From: Deltaproteobacteria bacterium
GTDB taxonomy: Bacteria; Myxococcota_C; UBA6777
Assembly (NCBI GenBank): GCA_002731275.1
Contig: PCBK01000052.1
Coordinates: 248,001-312,000, forward strand
DNA length: 64,000 nucleotides
Direction of reading: 5' to 3'
Made by a program: the position numbers and the translations under genes. The notes under the pieces were generated by a model. The model did no database searches, was not told the origin of the DNA, and saw only the letters and a program-made list of their open reading frames with translations. Of this stretch, positions 43,981 through 51,762 are shown one piece after another (position 1 is the first letter of the stretch; every line of letters starts with the position of its first letter).

Positions 43981-44062
43981 ACCGTTTACCAGGCTCACCA
44001 AGACATTCTATGACAATTGATATCCCTCTGGAGCACCAGGGCAGAGAGCGGAGAGACAAAAG

Positions 44063-45124
44063 ATGGAAACGAGTTACCCCCCTATAGATGGACCTGTTGC
44101 GGTCGTTGGTGCCGGAAGTTGGGGCAGCAGCCTCGCGCACTGTGTCGCCAAAAAAGGATACCCCGTGCGCTTGTGGGTAAGACGCCCAGAGCTAGCCGAA
44201 GAGATCCGCACAACACGCAAAAACCCACGCTACCTGAAAGATTACGAATTACACGAAAATATCGAGCCCACAACAGATCTCGAAGAGGCCGCACAATGTC
44301 GCGTGATCATTCTCGCGATCCCTTCGAAAGCCTTTCGCACGATTCTCCGACAACTTGGAGACTATCTGCAGCCCGATCAGTTGCTGCTCAGCGCGACCAA
44401 AGGGATCGAACCCAAGACATACCTGCGCATGAGCGAGATCATCAAAGAAGAGACCGCGTGCCTGAAGATCGGGGCCATATCTGGTCCAAACCTCGCCCTT
44501 GAGGTGATGGACGGACACCCAACCGCGACGATCGTGGCGAGCCGTTTCGATGAGGTTGTCGCGGCAGGGATGCAGATCCTCAGCACCAAGTCCTTTCGTG
44601 CATATGGCAGTCATGACATCGTCGGCGCAGAGCTCGCAGGTGCCCTCAAAAACGTCATGGCCATCGCCTCCGGGATCATCAGCGGGATCGGCTACGGTGC
44701 CAACACCAGAGCGTTCCTGATCAGCCGTGGTCTCTCGGAGTTGATGCGTCTTGGGCAACACTTTAAGGTCGACCCCATGACCCTCAGCGGTCTCGCAGGC
44801 GTCGGTGACCTGATGGTCACGTGTACGAGTGAGCAGTCGCGTAACTTCCGTGTCGGTAAACGTATCGGAGAGGGCGAATCGATCGACGACATCCTCAAGG
44901 GGATGCACCAAGTCGCAGAGGGTGTCCGGACCTCACAAGCCGCCTACGATCTCGCGCAACGCTTTCGCGAACCTCTCCCCATCATCGAGACGATCTACGC
45001 CATTCTTTACCAGGGACTCTCACTCGATAAGGCAGCACAGAGCTTGCTTGGACGCCCTATGCACTTCGAACACGATTCACATCGCATCGTCGAAGATTAC
45101 GAGCCGCCCATCCTTGCAGAGTAG
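44063..45124 (+). CDS. gpsA: NAD(P)-dependent glycerol-3-phosphate dehydrogenase GpsA
   Basis: The 353-residue protein has the N-terminal dinucleotide fold VAVVGAGSWGSSLAHCVAKK, LLSATKGIEPKT, the catalytic-Lys region ELAGALKNVMAIASGI and GLAGVGDLMVTCTS, all standard for GpsA. It reduces dihydroxyacetone phosphate to glycerol-3-phosphate, the backbone for phospholipids. GGAGAG lies upstream of the ATG. It lies 82 bases after the acyltransferase and 23 bases before the phosphatase-like gene, so one operon supplies and uses glycerol-3-phosphate. Confidence 0.96.
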   Translation: METSYPPIDGPVAVVGAGSWGSSLAHCVAKKGYPVRLWVRRPELAEEIRTTRKNPRYLKDYELHENIEPTTDLEEAAQCRVIILAIPSKAFRTILRQLGDYLQPDQLLLSATKGIEPKTYLRMSEIIKEETACLKIGAISGPNLALEVMDGHPTATIVASRFDEVVAAGMQILSTKSFRAYGSHDIVGAELAGALKNVMAIASGIISGIGYGANTRAFLISRGLSELMRLGQHFKVDPMTLSGLAGVGDLMVTCTSEQSRNFRVGKRIGEGESIDDILKGMHQVAEGVRTSQAAYDLAQRFREPLPIIETIYAILYQGLSLDKAAQSLLGRPMHFEHDSHRIVEDYEPPILAE

Positions 45125-45147
45125 CCCCCACACCCACGGGATTGATC

Positions 45148-46287
45148 ATGATCCGAAGAGTATACCGCTGGCTGATGCCCGCTGTCACAGCAGGTTTCCC
45201 ACTTCATCGTTTTAACAACCAACATCCACCTCCCGAATACTCGGGACTCGTCGTCACCTCGGACATCGACGCAACGTACCTTCAAACAGCGGTCCACTCG
45301 CTACGTGGGCTCGTCCGTGCCGCGCTCGAAAAAGCCGAAGAGAAGCGAACGATCCCCGGAATGCTCCCTATTCTTCGTGCATTTCGAGATGGAATCCCGA
45401 GCTATGAGGAACAGATCCCGCTCTACTTTGTCTCCGCAAGTCCACCCCAAATGCTCAAGGTGCTCGTCCAAAAGATGGAGCTCGATCAACTCGTCGCTGA
45501 CGGTATTACCCTCAAAGATCCGTTGCGCTTACTGCGTCGTGGTCGTATCACACAGATCAAACAACATGTCCTCTACAAGCTCACCGCCCTCCTCCTCAAT
45601 CGATGTGAACGCGCCTCGGGTTCCGCGATCGAAGAGATCCTCCTCGGCGATGACTCCGAGTCAGACGCAGAGATCTATCTCCTCTACGCACGCATCCTTG
45701 AAGAGCATCTCTCCGAAAAAGAGTTACGTGAGACGTTCGATGAATTGGGTGCGACATCGCGTGAACAAGAGAACCTGCTCGTCCTCGCCCGACGCCAGGA
45801 CAAGAGTCGCGTCAAACGCATCTATATTCACCGCACCTTTGCACGCAAAGTCGAAGACCTGCCCTCTCACTCCCCCGATCTGCTGCTCGCCGCCAAAGAC
45901 GCCTTTCAAATCGCGATTGATGCTTACGTCCACGGCTGGTTTACTCTCCAGGATGTACGCAATGTCGCCCTCGAACTCGACGTCTTGACGCTCGCCTCCT
46001 CCATCAAAGAAGCACAAGAGCGCGAGCTCTTCCACGAAGACATCATCGAGACCGTCCATCAAGATCTCGAATCCATCGGCATCAACATCGAAGAAGCCCC
46101 AGACATCGAACCCAAACCCCTCATCCCCGAATCGGAAGAGCCCTTTCGTAGTAACGTCCATCTCGACCTCGAGTCCGCCCTCCCCTCCATCAGACGCACC
46201 CTCGAAAAGAGCGCCCACCAAGCCCAACATCTCGCCAAACGCGCCATTCACAAAGCCCAGCAAGTCAACACCCCCAAGCAAGACTGA
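45148..46287 (+). CDS. APP1-like phosphatidate phosphatase (DUF2183, HAD-type)
   Basis: The 379-residue protein has three motifs of the APP1 catalytic domain: VVTSDIDATYL (Asp39 and Asp41, the DxDxT nucleophile), LYFVSASPPQM (Ser), and ILLGDDSESDAEIYLLYA (metal Asp). APP1-type enzymes dephosphorylate phosphatidate to diacylglycerol. Residues 200-379 are acidic and helical without a known motif. An ATG at 45148 with GGGA eight bases upstream is preferred over a TTG at 45142. Its place right after gpsA and the acyltransferase supports a lipid role. Confidence 0.75.
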   Translation: MIRRVYRWLMPAVTAGFPLHRFNNQHPPPEYSGLVVTSDIDATYLQTAVHSLRGLVRAALEKAEEKRTIPGMLPILRAFRDGIPSYEEQIPLYFVSASPPQMLKVLVQKMELDQLVADGITLKDPLRLLRRGRITQIKQHVLYKLTALLLNRCERASGSAIEEILLGDDSESDAEIYLLYARILEEHLSEKELRETFDELGATSREQENLLVLARRQDKSRVKRIYIHRTFARKVEDLPSHSPDLLLAAKDAFQIAIDAYVHGWFTLQDVRNVALELDVLTLASSIKEAQERELFHEDIIETVHQDLESIGINIEEAPDIEPKPLIPESEEPFRSNVHLDLESALPSIRRTLEKSAHQAQHLAKRAIHKAQQVNTPKQD

Positions 46288-46478
46288 ACGCCTCCTTTAC
46301 TATCCCCTTAGCACCGACATCATAGCGATCATCACCGCCATCATCATATACGGGTGAAAGATCTCACAGTCGATGTATGCAATGTATCGCATGGGAGCTG
46401 TGAAGCACTTCACAGCCGATCAGCCCCCTATCTGTTACTTTATCTATGTCTTCACAAGACAACGTTCATGTTCCCGAA

Positions 46479-46501
46479 AGATTCGCTCATTTCCCAGTCA
46501 A
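46479..46501 (+). repeat. Direct repeat, copy 1
   Basis: The 23-base sequence beginning AGATTCGCTCATTTCCCAGT is identical to copy 2 at 46611-46633. Each copy is followed directly by a GGAG-type ribosome binding site and a short frame. Confidence 0.9.
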
Positions 46502-46514
46502 TGGAGTCAGTCTC

Positions 46515-46550
46515 ATGCAAACACTTCTTCTCTCACACCTCGGCCCCTGA
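46515..46550 (+). CDS. Mini-frame A, 11 residues (possible leader peptide)
   Basis: ATG at 46515 follows GGAG (46503-46506) by eight bases and encodes MQTLLLSHLGP, four Leu of eleven. It lies just after direct repeat copy 1 and before a weak hairpin ending in TTTTGCTTT (46576-46609). Translation is a guess from the ribosome binding site and the parallel unit B; no protein-coding gene follows on this strand. Confidence 0.3.
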   Translation: MQTLLLSHLGP

Positions 46551-46610
46551 CCCCAATGGGTCCCATCACCCCTCTCCGGTCGCGATGGATGTAGCGTCGG
46601 TTTTGCTTTG

Positions 46611-46633
46611 AGATTCGCTCATTTCCCAGTCAA
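46611..46633 (+). repeat. Direct repeat, copy 2
   Basis: Identical to copy 1 over 23 bases, 132 bases start to start. It is followed by AAGGAG at 46634-46639. Confidence 0.9.
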
Positions 46634-46644
46634 AAGGAGTGAAT

Positions 46645-46683
46645 ATGACACACAACACAACACATGACTCAAGAGCCCCTTGA
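46645..46683 (+). CDS. Mini-frame B, 12 residues (possible leader peptide)
   Basis: ATG at 46645 lies five bases after a strong AAGGAG and encodes MTHNTTHDSRAP. Its last codons and stop sit inside the stem-loop at 46666-46686, a layout like attenuation leaders. However, no gene follows on the plus strand before 50 kb, so it would have to act as a peptide or RNA of its own, or in the 3-prime end of the lipid operon. Confidence 0.35.
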   Translation: MTHNTTHDSRAP

Positions 46684-46686
46684 GTC
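46666..46686 (+). other. Stem-loop over the end of mini-frame B
   Basis: GACTCAAG-AGCCC-CTTGAGTC forms a perfect 8-base-pair hairpin with a 5-base loop. It is followed by GCAAAAGA, not a T-run, so it is not by itself a terminator. Confidence 0.6.
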
Positions 46687-46728
46687 GCAAAAGACGTGCC
46701 CTCTTTGTACAAAGAACAAATTCTTCCA

Positions 46729-46763
46729 GTGTGCTCTTTCCATAGGAGAGGCGCACGTTTTTT
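46729..46763 (+). terminator. Intrinsic terminator, plus strand
   Basis: GTGTGCTCTTTCC-ATA-GGAGAGGCGCAC can fold into a stem of about 12 pairs with one bulge and some G-U pairs, followed by G and six T. It ends transcription coming from the lipid operon or from the mini-units. It stops four bases before the end of the convergent methyltransferase gene. Confidence 0.6.
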
Positions 46764-46766
46764 GTT

Positions 46767-48089
46767 CTAGGAAGCAGGCTTCTTACGCAACAACGCCATG
46801 CTCTCAAGGTGGGTCGTGTGGGGCATAAGATCGACGGCTTTGATCGTCTCGATCTCGTAGCCAAGCTCCACAAAAAATCGCAGGTCACGCGCAAACGTCG
46901 CCGGAACACAAGAGACCATACACACCACCGGTGGCTGCAACTTCTTGAGTGATTTGCGAAGACGTTGATGGATGCCTCTTCGGGGTGGGTCGACAAATAA
47001 GACCTCCGGTGGTGTCCGAAAAGACGGCCAACAAGCCTTTAGATCGAACTTATCATCCCGAAACACACGAAACGTTGGTCGCACATTCTTCGGAAACGCC
47101 TCGGCTTTTTCCTGCGCATCTTCCACCGCGAGTGGATGACTCTCCAACGCCAGAACATGCGCGCCTGCAGCAGCCATCGATAAAGAAAAGTTCCCGCTCC
47201 CTGCGTAAATCTCCAACACCTGTCTCCCACGCCAATCATCGACAAGACCGAGCGCCTGTTCGACCAACACGCGGTTGAGTGTATGACTGGCTTGTGAGAA
47301 CCCTTCAGGTCGAATACGCACTGCAGGATCGCCCTCATCAAACCAGGGGGAGCCCAAACTACCGAGACGCTTAAGTCCAGACACGATCGACACACCTGCG
47401 ACTTGATGACCACGCTCTCTCCAAAGCTTCAGAAGATCAGTGACACCACGACGCCAACCAAAAGAAGACGCGTACTTGCCCTCTTTCAGGTGAAGTGCAA
47501 CGGCAAGCTCCCCTTCACTCGACGCGAGCAAGGAGATCTCCTGAAGATCTTCTATCTGGGAGAGTGGATGCTCATGTAGCGCAGTGACGAACGCATCGAG
47601 AACAGGCACAAGGACCGGACATGAGGAGATCGTAAGCCGCTCATTCGACCCTCGGGCAAAAAATGCAGGTCGCCCCGCCCGATCCACCTGAAGACGTGTC
47701 CTTGTTCGCGTCTGCCAAGGCGTCTGAGCGGAGAATAACTCGATCTCATCTTCGTATGTGATCTGACCGACTTTTCGGAGCGCTTCACGTAGATGTTCTC
47801 GTTTGCTCGCGAGCTGCTGAGAGAAAGCAACATGCTGCCACGCACATCCACCACATCGGCCAAAAAAGGAACACTTTGGTTCGACGCGAAATGCAGAGGC
47901 TTCGAGAATGTCTTCGATCTCTCCTCTCCAAAAGGTCTTTTGCTGCTCGACGTCTCGGACACGCAAGCGATCACCGGGCGCAGCATAAGGGATAAAGACA
48001 GCGCGTCCCTCTTCGTCCTTACCGACGCCTTCGCCGCGGTGGGAGAGAGAGGTCACAGAGATCGTGTGTAAATCATCAGATGTGGACAT
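46767..48089 (-). CDS. RlmD/TrmA-family (uracil-5-)-methyltransferase, copy 2
   Basis: The 440-residue protein shares the layout of copy 1: TRAM-like N-terminus (ISVTSLSHRGEGVGKDEEGR), Fe-S cysteines in CSFFGRCGGCAWQHV, SAM site VLEIYAGSGNFSLSMA, LFVDPPRRGIHQ and nucleophile Cys in MVSCVPATFARDL. Val replaces the usual Asn after the nucleophile Cys. It probably methylates a uridine in rRNA or tRNA. AGGA precedes the ATG. It is the last gene of an operon with the SAM hydrolase (54 bases upstream) and the nucleotidyltransferase. Confidence 0.88.
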   Translation of the reverse strand: MSTSDDLHTISVTSLSHRGEGVGKDEEGRAVFIPYAAPGDRLRVRDVEQQKTFWRGEIEDILEASAFRVEPKCSFFGRCGGCAWQHVAFSQQLASKREHLREALRKVGQITYEDEIELFSAQTPWQTRTRTRLQVDRAGRPAFFARGSNERLTISSCPVLVPVLDAFVTALHEHPLSQIEDLQEISLLASSEGELAVALHLKEGKYASSFGWRRGVTDLLKLWRERGHQVAGVSIVSGLKRLGSLGSPWFDEGDPAVRIRPEGFSQASHTLNRVLVEQALGLVDDWRGRQVLEIYAGSGNFSLSMAAAGAHVLALESHPLAVEDAQEKAEAFPKNVRPTFRVFRDDKFDLKACWPSFRTPPEVLFVDPPRRGIHQRLRKSLKKLQPPVVCMVSCVPATFARDLRFFVELGYEIETIKAVDLMPHTTHLESMALLRKKPAS

Positions 48090-48143
48090 GGATTTCCTGT
48101 GTATGGGGATTGGGAGTTGTGGGGGATGTGTATTGGGCTGGCC

Positions 48144-48935
48144 TCAGGGAAGTCTCAACTCGACGGGAAGATCAGGCGTCAGCGGGAAAGTCTCTTGGGC
48201 AGATCCGTTGCGCACACCGATCTCAACGAGTCCAAAGCTGTTGACGTATACGACAGGCTCGCCAGCCTCGACGTCAGAGAAGGTGCGTTTGATGCCTCGA
48301 AAGATCTGGTGCCCCACGAGCAGTTCACACTTCTCCAAAGAAGACACCTCGCGTAAAAAGCGCTGAGAGATGTTGGTCACGATGTTTCCAAAATGATCGG
48401 AGAGCAAAAGTCTCCCGTGGATCACTTTGTCTTTTTGTTCGGCGTTAAATAGCACCATCTTGCGCGGATCTTCGATGGGTGTACCGAGCTCCTCGAAGGG
48501 AACCCCACGAGAGAGATGACCTGCGACAGACGCAAAAATATCCCGTCCATGAAAGGTCGCGCTCGGCTCCATCGAATGGAAAAAGTCAGGGTTGTCCAGC
48601 TCCACAGCCCGAAAGTGAGAGAAGCGCTGCACGGCCTCCCACAACAGTCCGTTATCAGGACCGACAAAACGCTGTCCACCCGCCTGTACGGCGATCGAAC
48701 GACGCTCTGAGCCAACACCGGGATCGACAACTGCGACATGAATGGTTCCCGGTGGAAAAGCATCCACAGCAGACCAGAGCGCGTACGCTCCTTGGCGGAC
48801 ATCTTGTGCGCCGATCTCATGGCAAAGATCCACAATCTGGACGTCTGCATCCAGGCTCAAGACCACACCCTTCATGATCCCAACGTAGGCATCGCGTAGA
48901 CCAAAGTCCGTTGTCAACGTCACAATGCTCGACAT
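48144..48935 (-). CDS. SAM hydroxide adenosyltransferase (DUF62 family)
   Basis: The 263-residue protein matches the DUF62/SAM hydrolase family, relatives of fluorinase and chlorinase: MSSIVTLTTDFGLRDAYVG, HVAVVDPGVGSERRSI, FVGPDNGLLW and the hydroxide-activating Asp-Arg-His type region FHGRDIFASVAGHL. The SNHFGNI-type motif reads LLSDHFGNIVTNI. These enzymes split S-adenosylmethionine with water into adenosine and methionine. GGAG lies nine bases upstream of ATG 48935. Its place beside a SAM-dependent methyltransferase is notable. Confidence 0.92.
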   Translation of the reverse strand: MSSIVTLTTDFGLRDAYVGIMKGVVLSLDADVQIVDLCHEIGAQDVRQGAYALWSAVDAFPPGTIHVAVVDPGVGSERRSIAVQAGGQRFVGPDNGLLWEAVQRFSHFRAVELDNPDFFHSMEPSATFHGRDIFASVAGHLSRGVPFEELGTPIEDPRKMVLFNAEQKDKVIHGRLLLSDHFGNIVTNISQRFLREVSSLEKCELLVGHQIFRGIKRTFSDVEAGEPVVYVNSFGLVEIGVRNGSAQETFPLTPDLPVELRLP

Positions 48936-48952
48936 ATCACTCTCCTCTTCAG

Positions 48953-49657
48953 CTATCGTTCTTTTTCGACAGTCTCAACGAGATGTTCACGGGCAAATGC
49001 CAGGCGCTCTGGTGTACCAATATCGATCCACGCACCAGAGTAAGGATATGCGTGCAATTTGTCGGCCTTTTGGAAGACATCGTACTCGATCGAGAAGACA
49101 TCCGTCTCTGGGAACAACGACTGGATCGACTCGTTAAACAGGTAAATTCCGCCGTTGATAAAACCCTTGCCTTCGTAATTTGGATCTTTTTCGATGAACT
49201 GTTTGATGTGGTGGTTCTCTCCATCGAGATCGAGGAGTCCGTAACTGCGTGCATCTGGAACTTCGACCCCGAGGATGATCCCCTGCATATCAGGTGTGAG
49301 TTGTTCGGTCATCCCGCGCAGGGATGTATCGAGCAAAATATCGCCGTTAAGCACAAAGGATGGAAAATCGCTCATTTGTGCGAAGGCATTTTTGATCGCC
49401 CCACCTGTACCAAGACGTTTGTGCTCACGGACATAACGGATGGGGATACCAGCGAGAGAGTCACCCACTTCAGCTTCGAGTACGTCGTGCAGGTGGCCAC
49501 TCGCTAAGAAGATCTCTTTCGCGCCAGCTTCTGCGAGCAGCTCGACTTGATGTTGGAGGACTGTCTTTTGACCGATCTTCAACAATACTTTGGGAATCTC
49601 TTTCGTAATCTCGCCAAGACGGGTGGAAAGACCACCGCAAAGGATCAATGCTTGCAT
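48953..49657 (-). CDS. Sugar-phosphate nucleotidyltransferase
   Basis: The 234-residue protein has the nucleotidyltransferase signature ALILCGGLSTRLGEITKEIP with the Lys in PKVLLKIG, the metal Asp in FVLNGDILLD, and GFINGGIYLF further on. It is the short type without a C-terminal hexapeptide domain, like HddC or MurNAc-1-P/mannose-1-P uridylyl- or guanylyltransferases. It would activate a sugar-1-phosphate for surface glycan or wall recycling; the sugar is unknown. AAAGGA precedes the ATG. It is the first gene of the operon and has a very good promoter at 49757-49785. Confidence 0.87.
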   Translation of the reverse strand: MQALILCGGLSTRLGEITKEIPKVLLKIGQKTVLQHQVELLAEAGAKEIFLASGHLHDVLEAEVGDSLAGIPIRYVREHKRLGTGGAIKNAFAQMSDFPSFVLNGDILLDTSLRGMTEQLTPDMQGIILGVEVPDARSYGLLDLDGENHHIKQFIEKDPNYEGKGFINGGIYLFNESIQSLFPETDVFSIEYDVFQKADKLHAYPYSGAWIDIGTPERLAFAREHLVETVEKER

Positions 49658-49756
49658 CCCTCATCCTTTCAATTCAGTGTAAAACAAATATACGAAACAC
49701 CCGAAAAACACTGCATAAAATGGACAGCATCCTCGAACATCCTTCTGTCAGGCGGG

Positions 49757-49785
49757 ATTGTATCGACCGCCTCCTACACTGTCAA
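49757..49785 (-). promoter_or_regulatory. Sigma-70 promoter for the nucleotidyltransferase operon
   Basis: On the minus strand TTGACA (49785-49780) and TACAAT (49762-49757) are exactly 17 bases apart. This is the best consensus match I found; the leader would be about 95 bases. Confidence 0.75.
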
Positions 49786-49823
49786 CAACAGCAAGCTTCC
49801 CCGGCGAACACAAACGCAACATG

Positions 49824-50492
49824 TCACCCCGAAATCGACACAGAGCGACCGATATACTCATCGACCAGCGCGGCACGTGCGAGTACTTGCGCGACCTGCT
49901 TGCGTGCGACCTCCATCTTGCGGACCTCTCCATTCGTAGAGGTGAAAGGCAGCTCTTCGATATCCTTATCCGACAAATGGACAGGTTGCGCCAACACCCA
50001 CTCCAAACCACTCTCACGTACAGCCCTCTCTTGCCGCTCAGTGTCCGCGATCTGTGGTGCCAACACGAGCGCAAAGAACAACCGCTCAAACCAGCCTAGC
50101 TCATCACGAGTCTCCCCCACACCGTAAGAAGACAACACCACGAGTTTATCGACACCGTGCTCTTTCATCGCGTGGATCAACATCTTGGTCCCTTCAGAGC
50201 GCACCTGTAGAGGGGTCTTTGTGCTCCCCCAAAATCTCACCTTGAGTGGATTCTCGGCGATCCCCAAGGCGACAATCACCGCATCCTGTCCAGCGACCGC
50301 TCGCGAGACATCGATCGCGCTCATCACGTCACCATCGAGCTTTAAGAGAGAGTCGTGTGTCAACTCCATCTGACTTGCGCTTCTGGAAAACGCCGTCACA
50401 CGATGGCCTCTCTCCAACAACGCCTGTACAACAGCAAAACCTGTCCCACCTGTCGCGCCCACAACCAAGATATTTTTCAATGAATTTGTCAT
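49824..50492 (-). CDS. NmrA/atypical-SDR NAD(P)-binding protein
   Basis: The 222-residue protein begins with a Rossmann motif LVVGATGGTGFAVVQALLER, followed by AVIVALG and LVVLSSYGVG, as in atypical short-chain dehydrogenases of the NmrA/flavin-reductase-like group. No classical YxxxK active site is evident, so it may be a redox-sensing or substrate-channelling protein. ATG 50492 is chosen because GGAGG lies five bases upstream; a TTG at 50504 overlaps that site. It diverges from the AraC-family regulator, which probably controls it. Confidence 0.85.
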   Translation of the reverse strand: MTNSLKNILVVGATGGTGFAVVQALLERGHRVTAFSRSASQMELTHDSLLKLDGDVMSAIDVSRAVAGQDAVIVALGIAENPLKVRFWGSTKTPLQVRSEGTKMLIHAMKEHGVDKLVVLSSYGVGETRDELGWFERLFFALVLAPQIADTERQERAVRESGLEWVLAQPVHLSDKDIEELPFTSTNGEVRKMEVARKQVAQVLARAALVDEYIGRSVSISG

Positions 50493-50507
50493 CTTATCCT
50501 CCAAAGT

Positions 50508-50536
50508 GTGTGTTGTTCGTATTCGCTACAACACAC
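50508..50536. promoter_or_regulatory. Inverted repeat in the nmrA-like/araC-like divergent promoter
   Basis: GTGTGTTGT-N11-ACAACACAC is a perfect 9-base inverted repeat with a spacing of one helical turn, centred 30 bases from the nmrA-like start. It is a good operator candidate; AraC-family proteins more often use direct repeats, so another regulator is possible. Confidence 0.55.
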
Positions 50537-50619
50537 ATTGTAGAGAGACAGAATAGATTTTCTATGCTATATTATCCACAAAACATGCTCATTTATCCAA
50601 AAGACGAGGTATGTCACAG

Positions 50620-51603
50620 ATGAATCATAGCCAACCAACCCTTCCCATCGACTGGTCGCTCGTCGATCCGCTTGGTGAAGCGCTGCAACATTTGCGAATG
50701 AACGGATTGTTTTACTGCCACTCGGAGCTGGCAGGGACGTGGGGAGCCACGCTCCCACCGATGGAAGGCTATTTAATGTTCCACGTGGTGCTCACAGGAC
50801 ATTGCTGGCTGGACATCCCAGGCTGTGATCCGCTACTGCTCAAGCCCGGCGAGTTCGCGATGGTCCCTCACGGAGAAGGACACAATATCCAGGATGATCC
50901 CCAAACAGCATGTGTCGATCTTTTCTCTTTGGAGCGCGAAGAGTTGTCCGATCGGTATGAACGTCTAAAGTATGGTACACAAGGAGAGCGCACGACGATG
51001 ATCTGTGGCGCTGTGCACTTTGAGCATCCAGCGGCGTCGAGACTGTTGACGTTGCTGCCACATGTCATCCACGTCACCAAATGGGGGGATATCGAAGGTG
51101 AGTGGGTACAAAGCACACTGCGTATGCTGGAGCTGGAGACCAGGACCATGCGTCCGGGTGGTGATGCGGTGATCACGCGTCTCGCTGATATTCTCGTGCT
51201 TCAGACGCTGCGATGGTGGATACAGCATGAGAAGGATAAACAAGAAGGCTGGTTGGGTGCATTGCAAGACGAACGCATCGGTCGGGCGATGGCGCTCATC
51301 CATCGTCACCCAGAACGAGACTGGACTGTCCCCCTGCTTGCATCAGAAGTCGCGATGTCGCGTTCGGGTTTCTCGGCACGTTTTACACAACTCGTAGGTG
51401 AGCCACCCATGAAGTACCTGACGTACTGGCGCATGCAGCTCGCGTGGGAACAATTGCGAGAGGACGCTCAACTCTCCCTCTACACACTCGCAGATAAACT
51501 AGGATACCGCTCAGAGGCCGCGTTTAGCAGGGCATTTAAACGCCATACAGGGATCTCGCCAGGTGCCGCCCGCAAACAACTCCCCTCAGTACATCCCCAG
51601 TAA
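50620..51603 (+). CDS. AraC-family transcription regulator
   Basis: The 327-residue protein has an N-terminal cupin-type sensing domain (LMFHVVLTGHCWLDIPGCDP ... LLKPGEFAMVPHGEGH) and two C-terminal helix-turn-helix motifs (WTVPLLASEVAMSRSGFSAR and YTLADKLGYRSEAAFSRAFK) of the AraC class. The domain order is like the cupin_6 regulators that control adjacent oxidoreductase genes. ATG 50620 has GAGG ten bases upstream; ATG 50611 is also possible but abuts it. It is divergent from the NmrA-like gene. Confidence 0.92.
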   Translation: MNHSQPTLPIDWSLVDPLGEALQHLRMNGLFYCHSELAGTWGATLPPMEGYLMFHVVLTGHCWLDIPGCDPLLLKPGEFAMVPHGEGHNIQDDPQTACVDLFSLEREELSDRYERLKYGTQGERTTMICGAVHFEHPAASRLLTLLPHVIHVTKWGDIEGEWVQSTLRMLELETRTMRPGGDAVITRLADILVLQTLRWWIQHEKDKQEGWLGALQDERIGRAMALIHRHPERDWTVPLLASEVAMSRSGFSARFTQLVGEPPMKYLTYWRMQLAWEQLREDAQLSLYTLADKLGYRSEAAFSRAFKRHTGISPGAARKQLPSVHPQ

Positions 51604-51762
51604 CTCAGATGAGAAAGTGAACAGCCGACTTATCGGAACAAATCATCGCTCCAAAGAGCAGCGTATCAGTTCGAGAGCATATCCTGGCGCTTGACACCAG
51701 ACGTATGCGTTCTGATACGTTGGAAGGACATACCAACCCAATACAATAAGGAAAGAACGATC

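Larger units (their letters stand above)
46288..46766. other. Non-coding stretch with tandem mini-units
   Basis: The 479 bases hold no full gene. They contain a 9-base palindrome at 46397-46416 (GCTGTGAAG-CA-CTTCACAGC), two 23-base direct repeats, two tiny frames with good ribosome binding sites, an 8-base-pair hairpin and a plus-strand terminator, described separately. Confidence 0.6.

Noticed and set aside
46354-46611. 85-codon frame in the mini-unit region
   Set aside because: It begins at GTG without a ribosome binding site and runs across the first repeat; the composition is not protein-like.
46479-46633. CRISPR array
   Set aside because: There are only two repeats, 132 bases apart, with no spacer pattern and no cas gene.
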